Source of the DNA: Luteolibacter sp.
GTDB lineage: Bacteria > Verrucomicrobiota > Verrucomicrobiia > Verrucomicrobiales > Akkermansiaceae
Assembly (NCBI GenBank): GCA_030696085.1
Contig: JAUYNL010000057.1
Span: forward strand, 1-32,425
Reading direction: 5' to 3'
DNA: 32,425 nt
Shown: piece after piece, positions 15,100 through 23,760 of the stretch
How positions within the stretch are numbered: position 1 is the stretch's first letter
Layout: the number at the start of each line of letters is the position of its first letter
Notes under the pieces: model-generated
What the model saw: only the letters and a program-made list of their open reading frames with translations
Told to the model about the DNA's origin: nothing
Databases searched by the model: none
Position numbers and translations under genes: made by a program

Positions 15100-17469
15100 G
15101 TGATTGATCCGCTCGACAGAAAGCTGCTGCGTGACCTGGGCCGGATGAAGGGCCAGGTGGTGGCGGTGAGCCTGGTCATGGCCTGCGGGCTGGCAATGAT
15201 GATCATGACGCGCAGCTTGATCCTGACGCTGGAATCAACCCGCAGCGCATACTATCAGCAGTATGCGTTTGGCGATGTGTTCGGATCGCTGAAACGCGCG
15301 CCCCTGGCGGCTGCGGAGCGTCTGGCCACGCTGCCGGGCGTGGCGGGTGTGGAAACCCGCGTGGTGGTGGATGTGACGTTGGATCTTCCCGGCCTGGCGG
15401 AACCGGCGACGGGGCGCATCGTTTCGCTGCCCGAGGACGGGGGCACCCAGAAGCTCAACCGGGTATTCCTGCGCAAGGGCCGCTTTCCCCGGCCGGATGA
15501 TCGGCGTGAGGTGCTGCTCGGCGAGGCCTTCGCGGAGGTCAACGGCCTGCAACCCGGAGATTCGCTGGTGGCGGTGATCAACGGCCGCCGCGAAACCCTG
15601 GTCATCTGCGGCATCGGGCTTTCTCCGGAGTTCGTGTTCGAGGCGCGCCCCGGGGAAACCCTGCCCGACCACGAGCGCTTCAGTGTGATGTGGATGAATT
15701 ACCGCGCGCTGGCCGTGGCCTATAACATGGACGGCGCGTTCAATGATCTGGTCATCGATCTCGCGCCGGGCGCATCCGCCGAGCCGGTGATCGAGGAGGC
15801 GGACCGGCAGCTCGTGACCTACGGCGGCGGCGGTGCCTACACCCGCAAGGATCACCCCAGCGCGCAGCGCCTCGATGACGAGATCCGCGTGCTGCACTCG
15901 CTGTCGGTGGCCTATCCGCTGGTGTTCCTGAGCGTGGCGGCCTTCATGGTCAATGCGGTGCTCTCGCGCATCGTGCGGCTTCAGCGCGAGCAGATCGCGC
16001 AATTAAAGGCGCTGGGTTATTCATCGCGCCAGGTGGGCATTCACTATCTCAAGTTCGTGCTGGTTATCGGCACGCTCGGCACGCTCATCGGCGGCATAGC
16101 CGGAAGATTGATGGGCGGCGGCCTGGTGGACCTCTACACGCAGTTTTTCCTCTTTCCCTCGCTGCGTTTCACTCTGGATTACAGCGCACTGGGGCTGGCA
16201 CTGCTGGTCAGCCTGGGAGCCTCGGTATCGGGCGTGCTCAGCGTAGTGCGGCAGGCGGTGAAACTGCCGCCGGCGGAGGCGATGCGGCCGGAACCCCCTG
16301 CGGATTTCAAGCCATCGTTCTTCGAGCGCATCGGCCTGACCTACCTTTTCAGCCCCGCCTTCCGCATGGCGCTGCGCAATATCGAGCGGCGGCCATGGCA
16401 GGCGGGATTCACCTGCTGCGGCCTCGCGCTGGCCACCGGACTGATGGTGCTGCCCGGCGCGATGAGCGACAGCATCGACCACCTGCTCACCTTCCAGTGG
16501 AACAGCGCGCAACGCCACGACGTGGCCGTGTTTCTAACCGAACCAAGCTCCGGAAAGGGTTTCCACGATCTCGAACACCTGCCCGGAGTGATCCGCGCGG
16601 AGCCGGTCCGCAGCGTGCCCGCACGGCTGAAATACGGCCACCGCCAGCGAAAACTCTCCATCACTGGCATCTCGAAAGGCGCGGATCTCAATCGCTTGCT
16701 CGATGCGAACGAGCATCCCATCGAAATGCCTTCCGAAGGACTCCTGATGTCCGAAAAACTCGCGGAAATCCTCGGCGCGCGCATCGGCGATGCGGTGCGC
16801 GTGGAGGTGCTGGAAGGCCGCCGCTCCACCATGGAGGTGCCCATCCGCGGACTGGTCACGGATTTCGCCGGGGTGTCCGCCTACATGGACATCACCGCCC
16901 TGCAGCGCATCCTCAAGGAGGGCGATACGGTCAACGGCGCCTATCTCGCCGTGGACCACAAGCACTGGGACCGCTTCATGCGCGAGGTGAAGGACACGCC
17001 GCGAGCCGCGTTTGTGATGGTGAAACGCGACCAACTCGCCGCTTTCCGCGAAACCACCGGCAATAGTATCGGCATCATCCGCAAGCTCTACTTCGTGCTC
17101 GCCACCATTGTCGCCTTCGGCGTCGTTTATAACAGCGCGCGCATCGCCCTCTCGGAGCGCAGCCGCGAGCTCGCCACCCTGCGCGTCGTCGGCTTCAGCC
17201 TGCGCGAAGTGCGCGGAGTGCTCGTCGGTGAGCTGGCCGTGCTGGTGCTGTTAGCCATTCCAGCGGGCCTGCTTTTCGGCCGCGGCCTGGCGCTGCTCAT
17301 CATGTCCTCCTTCAGCACCGAAACCGTGCGCCTGCCCATTCTGATCAACCACTCGACCTATGCGATCGCCGTGGTGGTGGTCCTCACCGCCGCCGTGTGC
17401 TCCTTCACGCTGGTCAGCCGCATGCTGGGGAAACTCGATCTCGTCGGCGTCCTGAAGGCGCGGGATTGA
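15100..17469 (+). CDS. ABC transporter permease, double FtsX/MacB-type domain
   Basis: The 789-residue protein starts at a GTG (MIDPLDRKLLRDLGRMKGQV) and has the layout of large bacterial FtsX-family permeases. It has one membrane helix at about 17-40, then a periplasmic region (MacB_PCD-like) to about 265. The first FtsX unit at about 268-390 contains LSRIVRLQREQIAQLKALGY and the turn RQVGIHYLKF. A second anchor follows at about 430-455 and a second periplasmic region to about 660. The second FtsX unit, about 665-785, contains ARIALSERSRELATLRVVGF and SLREVRGVLVGELAVLVLL. These permeases act in lipoprotein, lipid or drug export with an ATPase and often a HlyD-type adaptor. Such an adaptor is encoded at 18865, after an intervening gene on the other strand. 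No ATPase gene is in the window. Confidence 0.88.
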   Translation: MIDPLDRKLLRDLGRMKGQVVAVSLVMACGLAMMIMTRSLILTLESTRSAYYQQYAFGDVFGSLKRAPLAAAERLATLPGVAGVETRVVVDVTLDLPGLAEPATGRIVSLPEDGGTQKLNRVFLRKGRFPRPDDRREVLLGEAFAEVNGLQPGDSLVAVINGRRETLVICGIGLSPEFVFEARPGETLPDHERFSVMWMNYRALAVAYNMDGAFNDLVIDLAPGASAEPVIEEADRQLVTYGGGGAYTRKDHPSAQRLDDEIRVLHSLSVAYPLVFLSVAAFMVNAVLSRIVRLQREQIAQLKALGYSSRQVGIHYLKFVLVIGTLGTLIGGIAGRLMGGGLVDLYTQFFLFPSLRFTLDYSALGLALLVSLGASVSGVLSVVRQAVKLPPAEAMRPEPPADFKPSFFERIGLTYLFSPAFRMALRNIERRPWQAGFTCCGLALATGLMVLPGAMSDSIDHLLTFQWNSAQRHDVAVFLTEPSSGKGFHDLEHLPGVIRAEPVRSVPARLKYGHRQRKLSITGISKGADLNRLLDANEHPIEMPSEGLLMSEKLAEILGARIGDAVRVEVLEGRRSTMEVPIRGLVTDFAGVSAYMDITALQRILKEGDTVNGAYLAVDHKHWDRFMREVKDTPRAAFVMVKRDQLAAFRETTGNSIGIIRKLYFVLATIVAFGVVYNSARIALSERSRELATLRVVGFSLREVRGVLVGELAVLVLLAIPAGLLFGRGLALLIMSSFSTETVRLPILINHSTYAIAVVVVLTAAVCSFTLVSRMLGKLDLVGVLKARD

Positions 17470-17512
17470 GGAGGCAATGGCCGGAGCCCGCGAATCGGGT
17501 GACATGCTCTGG

Positions 17513-18661
17513 CTAACTGGTTTGTTCCAGCGCATTCAGGCAAGCCAACAAGGGAATCGCCTCAACTTTTTCATGAAGGTGGTAGCGATCGGTACCTGGA
17601 TAGACGATCCAAGCGTGATCCAATGACAAGTCCTGGAGAGCCGAGTGCAGGGATTTGGTCATGCCGGGGGCATCGTTGTATTTGAATTCGAATCCAATCC
17701 TTTTGCCCTTATGAAACAGGAGGAGATCCAGTTCCGCCCCTGCGTGGGTGGCCCAGAAATAGGCGTTGCGGGACTGGGTGCGCGCAAGAATGCTCTCCAA
17801 TGCGAAACCTTCCCATGACGCACCCAGCTTCGGATGGGATTGCAGATCGGTGAAACCACCCATGCCAAGCAGTTGATGGACGATACCGCTGTCACGAACA
17901 TAGACCTTCGGTGCCTTCACCTGGCGTTTTTTGAGATTCTCGTGCCACGGCAGGAGCCGGCGCACCATATAGGTGCCGGTGAGCACGTCGAGCCGGTGGC
18001 GGATCGCCGACTCCGAGATTCCCAGTGAACGGCCCAACTCGGAGCCATTCCAAAGTTGACCGTGATAGTGGGCCACCATGGTCCAGAACCGCCGCATGGA
18101 GTCGGCCGTGATCGTGATGCCGAACTGCGGGATATCGCGTTCGAGAAAAGTCCGTAGAAAGCCCTCCCTCCAGAGCACGCTGGATTCATCATCCGGAGCC
18201 AGGAAGGAGCGGGGAAATCCGCCGCGCACCCACAGCTTCCGCAGGTCTTCGGAGTTCGTCTCCCAGCAGTCAAACCCCGCCAAATCGACAAAACCCACGC
18301 GTCCGGCCAGTGATTCGGAGACGCCTTTGATCAGATGCGGTGAGGCGCTGCCCAAAAGGAGAAAGCTTGCGGGAACGGGATCGCGATCAAGCAACACCCG
18401 CAACAGTTCGAACAGATCCGGACGTCTCTGCACCTCATCCAAAACCACCAGGCCGCGAAGACCCTGCAGGGCCTGCATGGGTTGTTCCAAACGCCGGAGG
18501 TCCACAGGATTCTCCAAATCAAAATGATGGCACTCACGTCCGGCCCCATACTGCCTCGCCAAGGTCGTCTTGCCGCACTGCCGCGGCCCCAGTAAAGCCG
18601 TCCCCGGATGCACCCGAAACGAGGCATCCAGCATCTCATGGTAATGCGAACGAGCCAGCAT
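17513..18661 (-). CDS. AAA ATPase with DUF4143 domain
   Basis: The 382-residue protein has an N-terminal AAA_14 domain with Walker A GPRQCGKTT (25-33), Walker B LVVLDEVQ (Asp75, Glu76) and a sensor-like LLGSASPHLIKGVSESLAGR. A DUF4143 domain follows: RRLLPWHENLKKRQVKAPKV, YVRDSGIVHQLLG, GASWEGFALESILA, then a PD-(D/E)XK-like AELDLLLFHKGKRIGFEFK. This is the common AAA_14-DUF4143 architecture, widespread and often strain-variable, with no settled role. The acidic and lysine positions of the C-terminal nuclease-like motif (ELDLLL and EFK) are kept. The gene points against its neighbours and separates a permease from its likely adaptor, which suggests later insertion. A 14-bp inverted repeat lies just upstream of its ATG. 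Confidence 0.88.
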   Translation of the reverse strand: MLARSHYHEMLDASFRVHPGTALLGPRQCGKTTLARQYGAGRECHHFDLENPVDLRRLEQPMQALQGLRGLVVLDEVQRRPDLFELLRVLLDRDPVPASFLLLGSASPHLIKGVSESLAGRVGFVDLAGFDCWETNSEDLRKLWVRGGFPRSFLAPDDESSVLWREGFLRTFLERDIPQFGITITADSMRRFWTMVAHYHGQLWNGSELGRSLGISESAIRHRLDVLTGTYMVRRLLPWHENLKKRQVKAPKVYVRDSGIVHQLLGMGGFTDLQSHPKLGASWEGFALESILARTQSRNAYFWATHAGAELDLLLFHKGKRIGFEFKYNDAPGMTKSLHSALQDLSLDHAWIVYPGTDRYHLHEKVEAIPLLACLNALEQTS

Positions 18662-18672
18662 GCGGAGATTTT

Positions 18673-18711
18673 ACCTTGAAAATCCGATGGTGTGAAGCGG
18701 ATTTTCAAGGT
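18673..18711. repeat. Perfect 14-bp inverted repeat upstream of the AAA/DUF4143 gene
   Basis: ACCTTGAAAATCCG (18673-18686) and CGGATTTTCAAGGT (18698-18711) are exact reverse complements around an 11-base spacer. It begins 12 bases from the ATG of the minus-strand ATPase gene, so it lies in that gene's leader or promoter. It could be an operator, an RNA hairpin masking the ribosome site, or one end of an inserted unit. Confidence 0.8.
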
Positions 18712-18864
18712 TCTTCCCGCGCAAACTCCTCGGATTCACCTCGTTCCGGCTAGGTCTCGATGTGCGGCGCAAGTTGTGAAAGGTGGTGCGTTTGGCAATG
18801 GCGGATTTGCGGATGGCCAGCTTGCATGCCCGCTCTCCGTGGTCCACTGTCGCCCAGCGACTGC

Positions 18865-20127
18865 ATGGCGACCCCCGAAACATCCGGCTCCGAAGGAGAC
18901 GCCCCTTGGGAAACCAAGCCCGATCCCTCCGGCAGGCATCTGCTCCGCCGCTTGCTGCCGTGGCTGGGCGTGCTGCTGCTGCTCACGCTCATCGGCTGGG
19001 GCTTGTGGCCCAAGCCTATCGTCATCGAGACCGGCGTGGTCGCCCGCGCGCCGCTCACCGTGCGGGTCTCCGAGGAAGGGAAAACCCGCGTCAGAAACCG
19101 CTATGTCGTCGCCGCCCCCGTCGCCGGAAACATGCGCCGCGTGGCGCTCAAACCCGGCGATGCCGTGGAAGCCGGGAAAACCATTCTATCGCGCATCGAG
19201 CCGGTCGCCGCGCCGCTGCTCGACCCCCGCGCCCGCTTGCAGGCGGAAGCCGTCGTTTCCATGCACGAGGCGGCCCGCAAGCAGGCTGCGGAATCGCTGC
19301 AAGCCCTGCGCGCCGCCCTCATGCTCGCCGAGGCCGAACGCGACCGCATGCGCTCCGTGACCCGGGACGGCACGCTCTCCGATTCCGACCGCGACCGCAT
19401 GGAGGCGGATGCCTCCATCAAGGCCGCGGAAGTCCGCGCCGCGGAGTTCTCGCTGCAAGTGATCGATTTCGAACTCGCGCAAGCCCGCGCCGTGCTTGAG
19501 CGCCCGCTGGCCATGACCGCGGGAAACCTTGTCGAAGTGAAATCCCCGGTGTCCGGCCGCGTGCTGGCCGTCATGCGCGAGAGCGAAACCGTCGTCTCCC
19601 CGGGCATGGACATCCTCGAGATCGGCGATCCGGCGGACCTTGAGATCGAGGCGGAAATCCTCTCGCGGGATGCCGTTTCCATCCGCCCCGGCGACCTGGT
19701 GGAAATCGAACAATGGGGCGGCGAGTCCCCTCTCAAGGGCCGCGTGCGGCGGGTGGAGCCCGCGGCGTTCACCAAGATCTCCGCGCTCGGCGTCGAGGAA
19801 CAGCGCGTGATCGTGCTCAGCGACCTGGTCGATCCGCCGGAGGCCGCCATGAAGCTCGGCGACCGCTATCGGGTGGAGGTCCGCGTGGCCGTGTGGCACG
19901 CGGACGACGTGCTGGTGGTTCCGGCGGGAGCCCTGTTCCGCGAGGGCAACGCGTGGAAAACATTTATCTATCAGGATGGCGGTGCCCGCCTCGTGACGAT
20001 CGATGCCGGGCATTCCGACGGACGCCTCACCGAGGTCCTCTCCGGCCTCAAGCCGGGCGACAAGGTGCTGCTGCATCCGCCGGACACCGTGAAGGACGGA
20101 TCATCCGTTAGGGAAAGGGCGCGCTGA
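18865..20127 (+). CDS. HlyD-family periplasmic adaptor (efflux/ABC export)
   Basis: The 420-residue protein has a cytoplasmic N-terminus of about 24 residues, a membrane anchor (LLPWLGVLLLLTLIGWGLWP) and a barrel-sandwich half (VVAAPVAGNMRRVALKPGDA). A long alpha-hairpin at about 115-210 is rich in Ala, Glu and Arg. The second half follows (VKSPVSGRVLAVMRESETVV), then beta-barrel and membrane-proximal domains ending VLSGLKPGDKVLLHPPDTV. That is the MacA/HlyD adaptor plan. It should link an inner-membrane transporter to an outer-membrane channel. The permease at 15100 on the same strand is the likely partner. The ATG at 18865 is chosen because the frame upstream has no likeness to the family. 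The region before it is shared with the divergent ATPase gene. Confidence 0.88.
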   Translation: MATPETSGSEGDAPWETKPDPSGRHLLRRLLPWLGVLLLLTLIGWGLWPKPIVIETGVVARAPLTVRVSEEGKTRVRNRYVVAAPVAGNMRRVALKPGDAVEAGKTILSRIEPVAAPLLDPRARLQAEAVVSMHEAARKQAAESLQALRAALMLAEAERDRMRSVTRDGTLSDSDRDRMEADASIKAAEVRAAEFSLQVIDFELAQARAVLERPLAMTAGNLVEVKSPVSGRVLAVMRESETVVSPGMDILEIGDPADLEIEAEILSRDAVSIRPGDLVEIEQWGGESPLKGRVRRVEPAAFTKISALGVEEQRVIVLSDLVDPPEAAMKLGDRYRVEVRVAVWHADDVLVVPAGALFREGNAWKTFIYQDGGARLVTIDAGHSDGRLTEVLSGLKPGDKVLLHPPDTVKDGSSVRERAR

Positions 20128-20136
20128 GCAGACCTT

Positions 20137-20949
20137 TCAAACCGCCACCGGTGCCGCGATGTGCGGATGCGGTTCGTAGTTTTCCAGACGGATGTCATCG
20201 ATGGTGAAGGCGTCGATGCTTCTGACCTTCGGGTTCAGCCAGAGTTTCGGCAGCGGGCGCGTTTCCCGTGAAAGCTGGAGCGCCGCCTGCTCGAGATGGT
20301 TGGAGTAGAGGTGGACGTCGCCGAAGGTGTGGACGAAATCGCGCGGCTCGTAGTCGCAGACATGCGCCACCATCTCGGTGAGCAGCGCGTAGGAGGCGAT
20401 GTTGAACGGCACGCCCAGGAACAGGTCCGCGCTGCGCTGATAGAGCTGGCACGATAGCCCGGGACGGCCGCCCTCGGGAGCCTCGTGAACGTAGAACTGG
20501 AACAACAGATGGCAGGGTGGCAGCGCCATCTGGTGGATCTGGCCGACGTTCCACGCCGAAACGATGTGGCGGCGGGATAGCGGGTTGCCCACCAGCCCGT
20601 CGATGAGCAGGTGGATCTGGTCGATCGTCCGGCCCTCGGGGGTCGGCCAGGCACGCCATTGTTTGCCGTAAACGGGGCCGAGTTCGCCTTCCTCGTCCGC
20701 CCACTCGTTCCAGATGGTCACGCCGTTTTCCTTGAGGTAGCGGGTGTTGGTCTCGCCGCGCAGGAACCACAGCAACTCATGAATGATCGAGCGCAGGTGG
20801 AGTTTCTTGGTCGTCACGCAGGGGAATCCCCCGCGCAGGTCATAACGCGTCTGCCGTCCGAAAACCGAGACCGTCCCCGTGCCCGTGCGGTCCGCGCGGT
20901 GTTCCCCGTTTTCCAGCACATCGCGCATCAGATCGAGGTAGGCTTTCAT
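20137..20949 (-). CDS. thyA: Thymidylate synthase
   Basis: The 270-residue protein matches ThyA throughout. It opens [15 protein letters not shown], then [20 protein letters not shown], the [20 protein letters not shown] block, catalytic Cys146 in [14 protein letters not shown], and the dUMP/folate site from [20 protein letters not shown] to [10 protein letters not shown]. The C-terminus ends [10 protein letters not shown], as expected. It methylates dUMP to dTMP with methylenetetrahydrofolate, in the cytoplasm. No dihydrofolate reductase gene is adjacent. The open frame extends far upstream to 21888, but that part is antisense to the CBS gene; the ATG at 20949 fits the family. It converges on the HlyD gene, 9 bases away, and diverges from the CBS gene. 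Confidence 0.97.
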   Translation of the reverse strand: MKAYLDLMRDVLENGEHRADRTGTGTVSVFGRQTRYDLRGGFPCVTTKKLHLRSIIHELLWFLRGETNTRYLKENGVTIWNEWADEEGELGPVYGKQWRAWPTPEGRTIDQIHLLIDGLVGNPLSRRHIVSAWNVGQIHQMALPPCHLLFQFYVHEAPEGGRPGLSCQLYQRSADLFLGVPFNIASYALLTEMVAHVCDYEPRDFVHTFGDVHLYSNHLEQAALQLSRETRPLPKLWLNPKVRSIDAFTIDDIRLENYEPHPHIAAPVAV

Positions 20950-21022
20950 GCCCGCGATCAAGCCATGCCCTACCCGTGCCCGGCAAGAAAGAAGGACCCG
21001 GCAAATCAAGTTTGCTGGGATC

Positions 21023-21051
21023 TTGACGCCACCGGAGCGAGGGGCCAGATT
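21023..21051 (+). promoter_or_regulatory. Candidate sigma70-like promoter of the CBS gene
   Basis: TTGACG at 21023-21028 and CAGATT at 21046-21051 are 17 bases apart, 27 bases before the ATG at 21079. The -35 is near consensus and the -10 is poor (3 of 6). Confidence 0.25.
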
Positions 21052-21078
21052 TTCAGAAACACCAAAACCAATAAAACC

Positions 21079-21528
21079 ATGGAAATTCACGGAACGGTTA
21101 GGGACATCCTGCAAAACAAGGCCGGCGAACTCTGGACCACCTCGCCCCAGGACACGGTTTACGACGCCATCCGCCTGATGGGGGAGAAAAACATCGGAGC
21201 CCTCATCGCCATGGACGGCGAGCAGGTCCTGGGCGTGCTCTCGGAGCGCGACTACAGCCGCAAGGTCGCCCTCCAGGGCCGGACCTCGCGCGACACGCTG
21301 GTGGGCGACATCCTCACTCTCCCGGCGATCACCGTGTGCGGCGCGGACAGCATCGAAACCTGCATGCAATTGATGACCACCCGGCGCATCCGCCACCTCC
21401 CTGTCGTCGAGGACGGCCGCCTCACCGGCCTGGTGTCCATGGGCGATCTGGTCAACTGGGTGATGCATTCCCAGCGCCACACCATCCAACAGCTCCAAGG
21501 CTACATCTCCGGCGAATACCCGGGCTGA
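21079..21528 (+). CDS. Two-CBS-domain protein
   Basis: The 149-residue protein consists of two CBS repeats. The first, about 8-68, has [20 protein letters not shown] and [18 protein letters not shown]. The second, about 75-135, has [20 protein letters not shown] and [18 protein letters not shown] short C-terminal helix follows. Stand-alone CBS pairs bind adenine nucleotides or other ligands and act as sensors. The two ERD/SMGDL turns that contact ribose phosphate are intact, so ligand binding is likely. No partner enzyme is adjacent. The promoter candidate at 21023 would serve it, and the XRE gene 87 bases downstream could be cotranscribed. Confidence 0.9.
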   Translation: MEIHGTVRDILQNKAGELWTTSPQDTVYDAIRLMGEKNIGALIAMDGEQVLGVLSERDYSRKVALQGRTSRDTLVGDILTLPAITVCGADSIETCMQLMTTRRIRHLPVVEDGRLTGLVSMGDLVNWVMHSQRHTIQQLQGYISGEYPG

Positions 21529-21615
21529 GAAGAGTGCGGCGTTTTTTAGCTGCCATTCCGGACTTGCCGGCAGGGAGCGGAAGATGGATAAGCGTCTCTG
21601 GAAAGGTGCGCGCGC

Positions 21616-21903
21616 ATGCCCCCCAGGCCCCCTCAAGATCCATTCACCAAACGCGACCTCGCCCACTTCGCCAGCCGCCTGCGCAAGTGGCGCAACGGAC
21701 GCGGCTTGATGCTCAAGCAAGTCGCCAACGAATTTGGCGTCGCCGAGGCCACCTGGAGCCGCTGGGAGAAACAGGAGCGCTTCCCGTCCCCGGCCAAGCT
21801 CCGCCTGCTCGCCGAGTTCATCGGCGTGCCGATCTGCTGCTTCTTCTATCCGGAACCCGGCTCCTGCCCGCACTGCCCGGGTAACCACCAGGGCAAACCC
21901 TGA
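21616..21903 (+). CDS. Small XRE-type HTH regulator with Cys-rich tail
   Basis: The 95-residue protein has a helix-turn-helix of Cro/C1 type at about 28-72: [20 protein letters not shown], then [21 protein letters not shown] cysteine-rich end follows ([20 protein letters not shown]). Four Cys lie within 16 residues in a CC-x10-C-x2-C pattern, which could bind a metal or act as a redox sensor, though this is inference. It would bind DNA as a dimer; targets are unknown. AAGGTG at 21603-21608 is a fair ribosome site 7 bases before the ATG. It follows the CBS gene on the same strand; the lipoprotein genes begin 141 bases later. Confidence 0.8.
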   Translation: MPPRPPQDPFTKRDLAHFASRLRKWRNGRGLMLKQVANEFGVAEATWSRWEKQERFPSPAKLRLLAEFIGVPICCFFYPEPGSCPHCPGNHQGKP

Positions 21904-22044
21904 TCTCCCGACTTACCAATCTGTCAAAACGCGCGGCTTGCTTGGTCACAGGCACTGCCAACACGATGCAAGGCGACACCTGATTTTTGGAACCTAAGAA
22001 TGCCACAATCGGTTTTACTCAGGCATTGCCACACACAACCACAC

Positions 22045-22557
22045 ATGAAACTGAAATACATCATCCGATCCGCATCGTTGGTCGTCCCCTCGCTCCTTTT
22101 GTGCAACTGCGCCACTATTTTTGGCGGAGCCACCAAGAAGGAGGTCAAACTATCAAGTAATCCCCCCGGAGCCATCGTCCGTGTCACGGATAAAAATGGT
22201 GACGTCATTCATCAAGGGGTGACACCCACCTCCATAGCCCTTACCAGATCCGCCGGATACTTCACTCCCGCCTCATACAACGCGAGTTTCGTGAAGAAGG
22301 GCTATCCACAACAGAATGTCGATCTCAAGGCCAGCGTGAATCCCTGGTACTTCGGCAATATCGTGTTCGGCGGGCTGATTGGCCTGGTCATTGTGGATCC
22401 TCTCACCGGAGCCATGTGGACGCTGGACGATGAATGCACCGCGCAAATGCAAACGGGAACGACCGCGAAGAACGACTCGGGTTCCCAGCCGGTCCGGATC
22501 GTCGAGCGCTCGAAGATTCCTAAAGAATGGGAGTCCCACCTGGTTGCGGTTCGATGA
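22045..22557 (+). CDS. Lipoprotein with PEGA-like domain
   Basis: The 170-residue protein has a lipoprotein signal peptide (MKLKYIIRSASLVVPSLLLC, then NCATIFGG), with the lipid Cys at 20 or 22. The next part, VKLSSNPPGAIVRVTDKNGD, followed by GVTPTSIALTRS, resembles a PEGA repeat, a surface beta domain in which a short peptide substrate turns into a T-P loop. A later block, NPWYFGNIVFGGLIGLVIVD then PLTGAMWTL, is typical of a family of envelope lipoproteins. It should sit in the outer membrane or periplasm; its role is unknown. I placed the start at 22045 because it begins a proper signal peptide. It leads a run of three lipoprotein genes. Confidence 0.8.
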   Translation: MKLKYIIRSASLVVPSLLLCNCATIFGGATKKEVKLSSNPPGAIVRVTDKNGDVIHQGVTPTSIALTRSAGYFTPASYNASFVKKGYPQQNVDLKASVNPWYFGNIVFGGLIGLVIVDPLTGAMWTLDDECTAQMQTGTTAKNDSGSQPVRIVERSKIPKEWESHLVAVR

Positions 22558-22607
22558 TTCTCGAAAAAACCGGAAATCCGGGATCGCCGTGCATGCCTTT
22601 TCACCTC

Positions 22608-23081
22608 ATGAAAACCACCAGCAACAAGCGGCACTGGATGTCGCGCATTCTGAAAACCGGCGCCGTTGTGGCGCTTGTGTCCGCACTGAGCAGTTGCTCG
22701 GTCCACGAGAACACCCGCCAGATTTCGCCGAGTTTCAGCGAAACCGGCGTCACCAAGTTGCGGTCGTTCCATGTCCGCAAGCATGCGGACGATGATTACA
22801 ACCTCGCCGAGGACATCGCCGCTGAGTTGCAGCGGATGGGTTATCGCGCCACCAGCGGCACCGCTCAATCCCCTCCCGGCCGCGTGGACGCCGTGCTGTC
22901 CTACAAGGATCGCTGGGTTTGGGACATGACGATGTACATGATCAGCCTGGACGTCCAATTGCGCGAACCCGGATCGGATGTGATTCTCGCCACCGCAAAA
23001 ACCGTCCGGTCATCGCTGATCCGGAAGTCGCAACAGGAAATGGTCCGGGAAACCCTCACCAAACTTCTCAAAAACCAATGA
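22608..23081 (+). CDS. Lipoprotein, unknown function
   Basis: The 157-residue protein has an N-terminal basic stretch, a hydrophobic segment and the lipobox LSSC at 27-30 (VVALVSALSSCSVHENT). The mature part has an alternating pattern: VTKLRSFHVRKHADDDYNLA, EDIAAELQRMGYRA, then AVLSYKDRWVWDMTMYMISL. It ends in a helix (KSQQEMVRETLTKLLKNQ). The layout recalls DUF4136-type lipoproteins, with a strand, a helix pairing with the G-x-x-A turn, and a strand-rich end. I cannot assign the family with certainty. It follows the previous lipoprotein by 50 bases, and its stop overlaps the start of the next gene by 4 bases (ATGA). Confidence 0.7.
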   Translation: MKTTSNKRHWMSRILKTGAVVALVSALSSCSVHENTRQISPSFSETGVTKLRSFHVRKHADDDYNLAEDIAAELQRMGYRATSGTAQSPPGRVDAVLSYKDRWVWDMTMYMISLDVQLREPGSDVILATAKTVRSSLIRKSQQEMVRETLTKLLKNQ

Positions 23082-23599
23082 ACGCGATCACTCGATTCTT
23101 GATGTCCGGCATCATTTCTCTATCAGGATGTGTGCTCGTCGGGTGTGGCAGCGCCAGGCCCGATGCCATGATGCCCGCCGCCGTGACCGCCTCGCACCGC
23201 AGCGGCAAGCCCATCCAGGCCCACGTCGCAGGTGGCGCGGAATACACAGCCATGGGAGGTCCGGGAATCACCAATGAGGAGTTCAAACAGGCCCTCGAGT
23301 CCTCACTCGTTAAAAGCGGCTCATTCCAAAGCGCCGGCCCGGGCGGCTATCAGCTCGAAGCCTTCATCGCCGACATCGACCAACCGGTGATGGGTTTCAG
23401 CATGCGCGTCAACATGGATGTCAGCTACACCTTGCGCCGGGGAGGCTCGATCATCTGGCGCAAGAGCATCCGCTCCACCTATGTGGCCGCCACCGGCGAG
23501 GCCTTCGCCGGGGCCCTCAGACTGCGCAAGGCCACCGAGGGCGCCGCCCGTGAAAACATCGTCGCCCTGATCCGCGCGCTCGACGGGCAACGACTCTGA
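23078..23599 (+). CDS. Lipoprotein, unknown function
   Basis: The 173-residue protein has a lipoprotein signal with lipobox VLVGC (lipid Cys23) and a mature domain. That domain contains GPGITNEEFKQALESSLVKS, GSFQSAGPGGYQLEAFIADI, then a Tyr-rich strand VNMDVSYTLRRGGSIIWRKS, and ends KATEGAARENIVALIRALDG. The order (helix, strand, helix, paired strands, helix) suggests one compact alpha/beta domain, as in small outer-membrane lipoproteins that act as assembly or resistance factors. I do not recognise a named family. Its start overlaps the stop of the upstream lipoprotein, so the two are probably coupled and may work together. Confidence 0.72.
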   Translation: MNAITRFLMSGIISLSGCVLVGCGSARPDAMMPAAVTASHRSGKPIQAHVAGGAEYTAMGGPGITNEEFKQALESSLVKSGSFQSAGPGGYQLEAFIADIDQPVMGFSMRVNMDVSYTLRRGGSIIWRKSIRSTYVAATGEAFAGALRLRKATEGAARENIVALIRALDGQRL

Positions 23600-23760
23600 G
23601 GTCCCGCACGCTCAACGATCCCTCCTTCACGCCCAATGTTTCGACTTTTCCGGCGAATATCTGGTGTGAGGGGGGCGGGATAGGGCTTGCCCAGGGGCCG
23701 TAAGTTCCCCGAAAATTCTCTTCACTCGCGGGCGCTGCCGACCTAGAGACTGGCTTCGTC

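Noticed and set aside
20950-21888. Upstream extension of the thymidylate synthase frame to 583 codons
   Set aside because: The extra part is antisense to the CBS gene. ThyA homology begins at MKAYLDL at 20949 and the length from there is normal.
21992-22044. Inverted AATGCC/GGCATT pair before the first lipoprotein gene
   Set aside because: Only 6 bases with a 17-base spacer; expected by chance.
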